This document shows, one piece after another, positions 59,858 to 64,000 of a stretch of DNA of 64,000 nucleotides. Each line of letters opens with the position of its first letter. Position 1 is the first letter of the stretch. The stretch is taken from the NCBI RefSeq assembly GCF_025264645.1, contig NZ_CP073696.1, positions 3,410,001 to 3,474,000 of the forward strand, read 5' to 3'. A model generated the notes under the pieces. It was not told the DNA's origin, ran no database searches, and saw nothing but the letters and a program-made list of their open reading frames with translations. The position numbers were made by a program, and so were the translations under genes. Source of the DNA: Edaphobacter lichenicola. GTDB lineage: Bacteria; Acidobacteriota; Terriglobia; Terriglobales; Acidobacteriaceae.

Positions 59858-59985
59858 GGACCGGTTTGGTAAGTCCGGTCCACTCCTCACCCCGAGGGGT
59901 ACTGTCCTCCGGAATACCGGTGAGACCCACGGCGTAGTCAGTCGTGTGCGCAAAACGCACCGTCGGTCGACGCATGGGTCAGGAC
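59858..59985 (+). ncRNA. Candidate structured RNA / leader element of unknown class
   Basis: Consecutive helices are visible: GGACCGG/CCGGTCC (59858-59864, 59875-59881); CCTC/GAGG (59885-59888, 59894-59897). A compact three-way junction follows: P1 GTCCT (59904-59908) with AGGAC (59981-59985); P2 CCGG-AATA-CCGG (59909-59920); P3 GACCCA (59924-59929) with TGGGTC (59975-59980), continued by GCGT/ACGC and capped by GTGCG-CAAAA-CGCAC (59946-59960). It lies 72 bp upstream of the VOC gene start on its strand. I could not match it to the common riboswitch classes. It may be a riboswitch-like leader or an independent RNA. Confidence 0.5.
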
Positions 59986-60057
59986 AACATCGGCAGAGCA
60001 TAGCTCCTCCTGATTACGCCGCAGCCCACGCGAACTCAAAAATCAAGGAGCAACTCC

Positions 60058-60438
60058 ATGCTGAAACTCAACCACATCAACCTGAGCGTCTCCGACGTCC
60101 CTGCACTCTCTGACTACTTCGAGCGCTGCTTCAACTTCAAGATCGCCGAGCGGCGAGGCAGCAACAAATTTGCAGTGCTCGTAGGGGAGGATGACTTCGC
60201 CCTGGTCTTGATGCACGGCAAAGACGTCACGCCAACCAGCTATCCAGCCATGTTCCACGTCGGATTCATCCTCGCAGACGAGACTGCTGTGCGAGCGACC
60301 CATCAGCGAATGATCCAGGCGGGCTATGTGGCTCCAGAACCAGAGCGCATCCAGCGAGGAGGGCCGCCAACGTTTGGCTTCTACCACCCTGCGCCCGGAG
60401 GAATTCTCGTCGAGGTCAGCGCGCAGATCGCTGAATAA
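60058..60438 (+). CDS. VOC-family (glyoxalase/bleomycin-resistance fold) protein
   Basis: 126 residues, one VOC domain of two beta-alpha-beta-beta-beta units: KLNHINLSVSDVPALSDYFERCFNFKIAERRG at the start and PPTFGFYHPAPGGILVEVSAQ at the end, carrying the usual His and Glu metal-site positions. Members include glyoxalases, dioxygenases and resistance proteins; the substrate is unknown. AAGGAG precedes the ATG. A candidate structured RNA is upstream and a strong terminator downstream. Confidence 0.88.
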   Translation: MLKLNHINLSVSDVPALSDYFERCFNFKIAERRGSNKFAVLVGEDDFALVLMHGKDVTPTSYPAMFHVGFILADETAVRATHQRMIQAGYVAPEPERIQRGGPPTFGFYHPAPGGILVEVSAQIAE

Positions 60439-60443
60439 AAATC

Positions 60444-60481
60444 CGCCATTCGCTCGGCCCTCGCTGTGCGAATGGCGTTTT
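60444..60481. terminator. Bidirectional terminator after the VOC gene
   Basis: CGCCATTCGC (60444-60453) and GCGAATGGCG (60468-60477), a perfect 10-bp stem followed by TTTTA; an A run lies upstream, so it also works for the minus-strand gene ending at 60480. Confidence 0.88.
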
Positions 60482-61259
60482 ACGGCACTCGACGCAGCGT
60501 CAGATTCATCTTCGAATCGATAGGCTTTTGCTCACGATCCAGCTGCACCAACGCTGAACCCTCATCCGTCACCAGCCACGAGTCGGAGTGCTGCTCATCA
60601 TCCGGATTGAGTTGATAGACCGTCGCATCAGGATTCGTTGCATCCCCGCGAAGCACCGCCCAATCCCCGCGATCGGAGAGCACCAAATCGCCGTGTGGCG
60701 CTCCGCGATACGTCTGCGTCCGAACATAAAACGCATACGTCGTGTCGAACTTTCCCTTCGCATACAGCCTCAGCACAGTCTCCAAACCACTACAGTCCGC
60801 ACACGGCAGCGTGCCTTTGTAGACTCCGTACAAAACTGCCGTCCCGAGCTGCGGAGATCCCAGAGCAACATGCACGCGCACGGAATACGCAGACGTATCC
60901 TGCGGAGCCGCACCTGGCATCTTCACCGCAGTCTCAAAGCCAAACACCTGTGTCGTATCACCCACAGTCGCCGCATTGAATCGAAATCGCACAATCTGCA
61001 CAGGCACGCGAGCACTCTTGTCTGCAGGAAGCACCTCGTCGTTCAGCTGCGTCAGCGTTGAAGGACTTGGCAGATGCGAGACCCAGCGAAATCCGCTAAC
61101 CTGCCCGGAAGAAAGCTCTACCACCAAGGTGTCTCCCAGATTCAAAAACACATCCGTTCGGTTATCCGAGGCACCGAGCGTCACTGTCTTCGCCTGCACC
61201 ACCACAGAAAGCATCAGCAACACTGCCACCACCAAGGCCGGCCGACTTCGGAGAATCAT
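60480..61259 (-). CDS. Secreted chagasin-like (I42) / NlpE-like fusion protein
   Basis: 259 residues from the ATG at 61259 (GGAGG five bases upstream). A signal peptide (MILRSRPALVVAVLLMLSVVVQA) is followed by an inhibitor-I42-like domain (LGDTLVVELSSGQVSGFRWVSH...GFETAVKMPG). The second half is NlpE_N-like: AVLYGVYKGTLPCADCSGLETVLRLYAKGKFDTTYAFYV carries the CADC motif, then an MliC/HslJ-like tail (GDWAVLRGDATNPDATVYQLNPD). Chagasin-type domains inhibit papain-like cysteine proteases; NlpE senses surface stress. The combination in one polypeptide is unusual. Role inferred only. Confidence 0.7.
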   Translation of the reverse strand: MILRSRPALVVAVLLMLSVVVQAKTVTLGASDNRTDVFLNLGDTLVVELSSGQVSGFRWVSHLPSPSTLTQLNDEVLPADKSARVPVQIVRFRFNAATVGDTTQVFGFETAVKMPGAAPQDTSAYSVRVHVALGSPQLGTAVLYGVYKGTLPCADCSGLETVLRLYAKGKFDTTYAFYVRTQTYRGAPHGDLVLSDRGDWAVLRGDATNPDATVYQLNPDDEQHSDSWLVTDEGSALVQLDREQKPIDSKMNLTLRRVP

Positions 61260-61286
61260 AAAAACCTCCCACACCAAGACAGCAAT

Positions 61287-62879
61287 CTAATCCCTGCTTC
61301 GCTTCCTCCAAACCGCCTTCACGTTGGCGCGCCAGCGTTCATCGACCGCAACCAGCGTCCACTCCACACGAGGAGAAAGATACCGCAGTACGACCTCAGT
61401 CGCAGGATGAATGCGCAGCGCAGGTGCCACAAGGTAAAGCCGCGGAGGTTCGGTCGACAACCGCAGCCCGCCGAAGTAGCCATGTCGCTGAAACTCGCCC
61501 AGACCGGTCATGTTATCGGGGTTCTGCAGATGATGCCATCGCACTCGAACCCAATAATCAAGCCCCTGCAGCGCAAGGTGCAGATCCTCATCCGCCTTCA
61601 ACTCAATCACGGCCAACCGTCCATCGTCGGTGACGCCGAGCAGGTCCAACATCCCACGATCGGCAGCTGCAAACGCTGGCACTTGCGTGTAAACATGCTT
61701 CGAATTGAGCCGTACATCGAGCGGCTCCACATCACGCCGCAACACACTCTCAAGCCAGCGCTCAGGCTGCATCCGGTAGAGCGGATCACGCTTGTCACCA
61801 CCTCCAACGCGCCGCGCAAACAGCCTCGCCACCAGTTCGCGCAGCTCACCCTCATTCTCTTCGGTCAGCGGAGTCTCATTCGCACCAGCACCAAAGGTGA
61901 TCTCCTGCGCGCTGTTGAACGAATTGCCCGCATATCCCATCCGCACTCGCGCAAATTCGAGACCATGCAGCAGAAACGCCAGCTCCGTGCCACTGCGGAG
62001 ACGCTGCTCCACAATCTCGCGCATCCCTTCAGGCACAAGAGCCATCACACGCAGCCTCGATTCCGCGAATCGCTCCCGCGCTGCCTCCTCATTCGGAGCA
62101 TGCATCAACCGAGTCGTCAGATTTCCGTGATCAGCAGCATCTCGCTGCTCCAGTTCTTCAGACTTCTGATCCAGCTCCCACAACTCCCACTGCGCAACGT
62201 TCGCATTGAGCCACGCCATCCGCGAAAGCGTCAGCAACGCCATCCCACGAGGCACAATCAGCTTCAACCCTTGATAGACCCGTCGCCCATCCCCTGACTC
62301 TCGGCAGTGCTTCAGCCACAAGATCCCCAGCGTCAGAATGCCATCCACCGTAGCCTGCGTCTCCTCCTCATTCACGGCGATCACAGCCCAGGCCTTCTGC
62401 CCCTGCACCAATGAACCCCGCGCATACGCAGGCCCAAAGCTCTTTTCCAGATCCATCGCAGTACGAAATGCATCGGTCTTGAACTCGGGAAAGCTACGTA
62501 GAAGCACCCGATCCAGCACACGCAGATACTTCACACGCGTAGCCTCACGCGTAGACGGCGTTCGGCGATCACGATCAGTTACAAGTTCCAGCGTCTGTGG
62601 CTTTGTCTGTCCAAAGCGATGCGTACTCAGTCGCAGCACTCCATTGCGCAGCGTCGTGCCACTCACCCGCCGCACAAGATTGCGCTCTTCACCCCAGAGA
62701 TGCAGCGTGCAGCGACCATGCTCGGTCGCAAGCTTGTACTTCGCCTCGCGCATGTCGAAGAGAACCTTGCCATCTTCAAGCACGACGGCACGAGGAGATT
62801 CAGCGAGAAAGGATTCAAGTGCAGCGGAGATCTGTTCCACCGTCTGCACGGGCTCCGCGGAGGAAGCTCTTGGCGGCAT
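61287..62879 (-). CDS. Large protein of unknown function with PD-(D/E)XK-like C-terminus
   Basis: 530 residues. The first about 380 have no motif I recognise, though they hold regular helical and strand segments (LEDGKVLFDMREAKYKLATEHGRCTLHLWG; GLKLIVPRGMALLTLSRMAWLN). Near the C-terminus, ADRGMLDLLGVTDDGRLAVIELKADEDLHLALQGLDYWVRVRWH has the Asp...Glu-x-Lys arrangement and following helix of PD-(D/E)XK nucleases. DNA or RNA cleavage is therefore possible. Not linked to other defence genes; it seems part of the chromosome. Confidence 0.6.
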   Translation of the reverse strand: MPPRASSAEPVQTVEQISAALESFLAESPRAVVLEDGKVLFDMREAKYKLATEHGRCTLHLWGEERNLVRRVSGTTLRNGVLRLSTHRFGQTKPQTLELVTDRDRRTPSTREATRVKYLRVLDRVLLRSFPEFKTDAFRTAMDLEKSFGPAYARGSLVQGQKAWAVIAVNEEETQATVDGILTLGILWLKHCRESGDGRRVYQGLKLIVPRGMALLTLSRMAWLNANVAQWELWELDQKSEELEQRDAADHGNLTTRLMHAPNEEAARERFAESRLRVMALVPEGMREIVEQRLRSGTELAFLLHGLEFARVRMGYAGNSFNSAQEITFGAGANETPLTEENEGELRELVARLFARRVGGGDKRDPLYRMQPERWLESVLRRDVEPLDVRLNSKHVYTQVPAFAAADRGMLDLLGVTDDGRLAVIELKADEDLHLALQGLDYWVRVRWHHLQNPDNMTGLGEFQRHGYFGGLRLSTEPPRLYLVAPALRIHPATEVVLRYLSPRVEWTLVAVDERWRANVKAVWRKRSRD

Positions 62880-62935
62880 AGCCGAACCTTAACACATTTA
62901 CGCATGTGCCGCGGAGTGGAGAAGAGCGGCGGAAC

Positions 62936-63358
62936 CTACAAAGCAAGCTTGAAGTGGAAGTCCGAGATTCGCAGACCATGGCGGAAGTAAAATGCGTGAG
63001 CCTCGTGACGTTGTGTTCCCGAGTCGAGCATGAAGGTCGTACATCCGGCTTCCTTTGCCAGAGCGATCAACCAGGTCAGCATTGACTCGCCGTGCCCCTT
63101 GGAGCGCGCAGCTTCATCGGTCACCAGGTCATCCACATAGAGCGTCTTGCCACTCCACAAAAGCGTCTGCACACGAAAACCCGCAACCGAGACGATGGCG
63201 TCTTCTACCTCAAGAAACGCGAGCTGGTAGCCCTCGGCCTGCTGAGTCTGGATGCGCGCGACAAACTCGCTTGCAACGAGCATCGGACGCAGCTGTAGCA
63301 TCACCGGAAAGCAGCGATCGATCTCGCTCGGCATAGTAGCTATCTGAATATTCGGCAT
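62936..63358 (-). CDS. GNAT-family N-acetyltransferase
   Basis: 140 residues from the ATG at 63358. GNAT fold with motif A TLYVDDLVTDEAARSKGHGESMLTWLIALAKEAGC, the acetyl-CoA loop being RSKGHG, followed by FMLDSGTQRHEAHAFYFRHGL (motif B). It acetylates an unknown amine substrate. It lies 11 bp after the YfiT-like gene in the same direction, so the two may be co-transcribed. Confidence 0.9.
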   Translation of the reverse strand: MPNIQIATMPSEIDRCFPVMLQLRPMLVASEFVARIQTQQAEGYQLAFLEVEDAIVSVAGFRVQTLLWSGKTLYVDDLVTDEAARSKGHGESMLTWLIALAKEAGCTTFMLDSGTQRHEAHAFYFRHGLRISDFHFKLAL

Positions 63359-63369
63359 GTCGTGGTTCG

Positions 63370-63903
63370 TTACCAGTTTTCTTTGGCGCGCAGATGCGTG
63401 ATCTGCGCAACGTGATGACGCGAGTGCCACGCGTAGGTCAGTGCGGCAAGTTCAACCGACACCGGACCATCTTCCGGATGGTTGTACCCTCGCAACCACT
63501 GCTGTTCATGGAGAGACTGCAACAGCATCACCCACCGCGCATGGAGCGCTTCGATCAACTCCAGCGACCACTCGATCGGGGCCGTCATATCGTGCAACCG
63601 TGCCCAGGCGGCTTCATCATACGGCTTCACTACAGGCCAATCTTCGGTCAGCGCGAGCTTAATCCGGACCACAGCATTCATGTGGCTGTCCGCGACATGA
63701 TGCACCACCTGCCGTAGCGTCCAGCCACCGTCACGATAGGGAGTACTCAGCTGCGCGAAGCTCAATCCATCAACCGCATTGCGCAGCTGCTCGGGCAGCT
63801 CGGCCAGGGTTGCAATCGCCCCGGTGCGCTCATCCGGCGTGATGGTTGCAGGCGCTTCAAAATCGCCAATGGGATACCTCGGGTCAACATCACTCAGAGC
63901 CAT
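63370..63903 (-). CDS. DinB/YfiT-like metal-dependent transferase
   Basis: 177 residues from the ATG at 63903. DPRYPIGDFEAPATITPDERTGAIATLAELPEQLRNAVDGLSFAQLSTPYRDGGWTLRQVVHHVADSHMNAVVRIKLAL is the YfiT/BstA start, with one metal His in VVHHVADSHMN. The other two are in the C-terminal WHSRHHVAQI. This is the DinB-fold three-His site of bacillithiol or similar thiol S-transferases and hydrolases. The thiol used by this host is unknown. Followed by a GNAT gene. Confidence 0.87.
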   Translation of the reverse strand: MALSDVDPRYPIGDFEAPATITPDERTGAIATLAELPEQLRNAVDGLSFAQLSTPYRDGGWTLRQVVHHVADSHMNAVVRIKLALTEDWPVVKPYDEAAWARLHDMTAPIEWSLELIEALHARWVMLLQSLHEQQWLRGYNHPEDGPVSVELAALTYAWHSRHHVAQITHLRAKENW

Positions 63904-64000
63904 ACGCCCCCTTCCACACCTAACATGCAACTTAGCACACGGCGTTGTGTAACCTCTATGAAGATTCTGCTCAGGACCCAAAGCTTATGATGCGTTCGTT

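Noticed and set aside
59787-60057. Known riboswitch, SRP RNA or 6S RNA in the dus-VOC gap
   Set aside because: Lacks the conserved cores of the common riboswitches and the SRP GGAAGGAAGCAGCC-type loop; kept only as an unknown structured element.
61074-62297. 407-codon plus-strand frame rich in His/Arg/Gln
   Set aside because: Antisense to the secreted I42/NlpE and the 530-residue genes; no ribosome binding site and biased shadow composition.
1-64000. CRISPR array or cas genes
   Set aside because: No regularly spaced repeats and no Cas-like protein seen.

Overview
The window looks like chromosomal DNA of an Acidobacteriota member, probably class Terriglobia. This is inferred from gene style: TonB-receptor remains that begin QVNTGE, a giant propeller histidine kinase, FdhF next to a DUF1641 protein, and YfiT/DUF985/DUF4440 families. 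No rRNA gene or other decisive marker is present. It falls into three parts: a sensory/accessory left end (1-4.8 kb), an integrated defence island (4.8-25.2 kb) and a mostly conserved chromosomal part (25.7-64 kb).

Left end: a truncated receiver-like protein, a Crp/Fnr regulator, a cold-shock protein, a response regulator with a C-terminal Cys-pair module, a secreted protein of unknown function, and a YhcG/DUF1016-type PD-(D/E)XK nuclease just outside the island.

Island: a 46-bp direct repeat at 4809-4854 and 25163-25208 is exactly the 3' portion of a tRNA-Ala(GGC) gene, from the anticodon loop to CCA. It brackets about 20.3 kb. The tyrosine integrase and an excisionase-like gene sit at the left end. 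Cargo follows: a retron (RT fused to a Toprim domain, with a candidate msr-msd RNA directly upstream) preceded by an HNH endonuclease gene; an AAA/DUF4143 ATPase; a complete type I restriction-modification operon (hsdR-hsdM-hsdS); a three-gene operon of a large serine recombinase and two RepB/ParB-like proteins, the first broken by a frameshift; a double ribbon-helix-helix protein; and an ABC-3C type operon (effector-like protein, small middle component, SMC-like ATPase). An imperfect duplication flanks the retron/HNH pair. Short repeats placed like integrase arm sites lie both inside and outside the att copies, and neither copy has a full tRNA 5' half. The island therefore seems to be one member of a tandem series of elements at this site.

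Right part: a hybrid-length two-component pair; a keto-reductase/NTF2 pair; a four-gene MdtNOP-YtcA-like efflux operon; a relic TonB receptor; a class III aminotransferase; several secreted proteins; an EamA transporter; and housekeeping genes (fhs, cysS, tsaD, cca, NAD-type formate dehydrogenase, kdsA, rpmE, dus). Formate dehydrogenase and formate-THF ligase both handle formate/C1 units. A candidate structured RNA of unknown class lies between the dus gene and a glyoxalase-family gene. The window ends with a chagasin-like/NlpE-like fusion, a large protein with a PD-(D/E)XK-like tail, a GNAT acetyltransferase and a DinB/YfiT-like enzyme.
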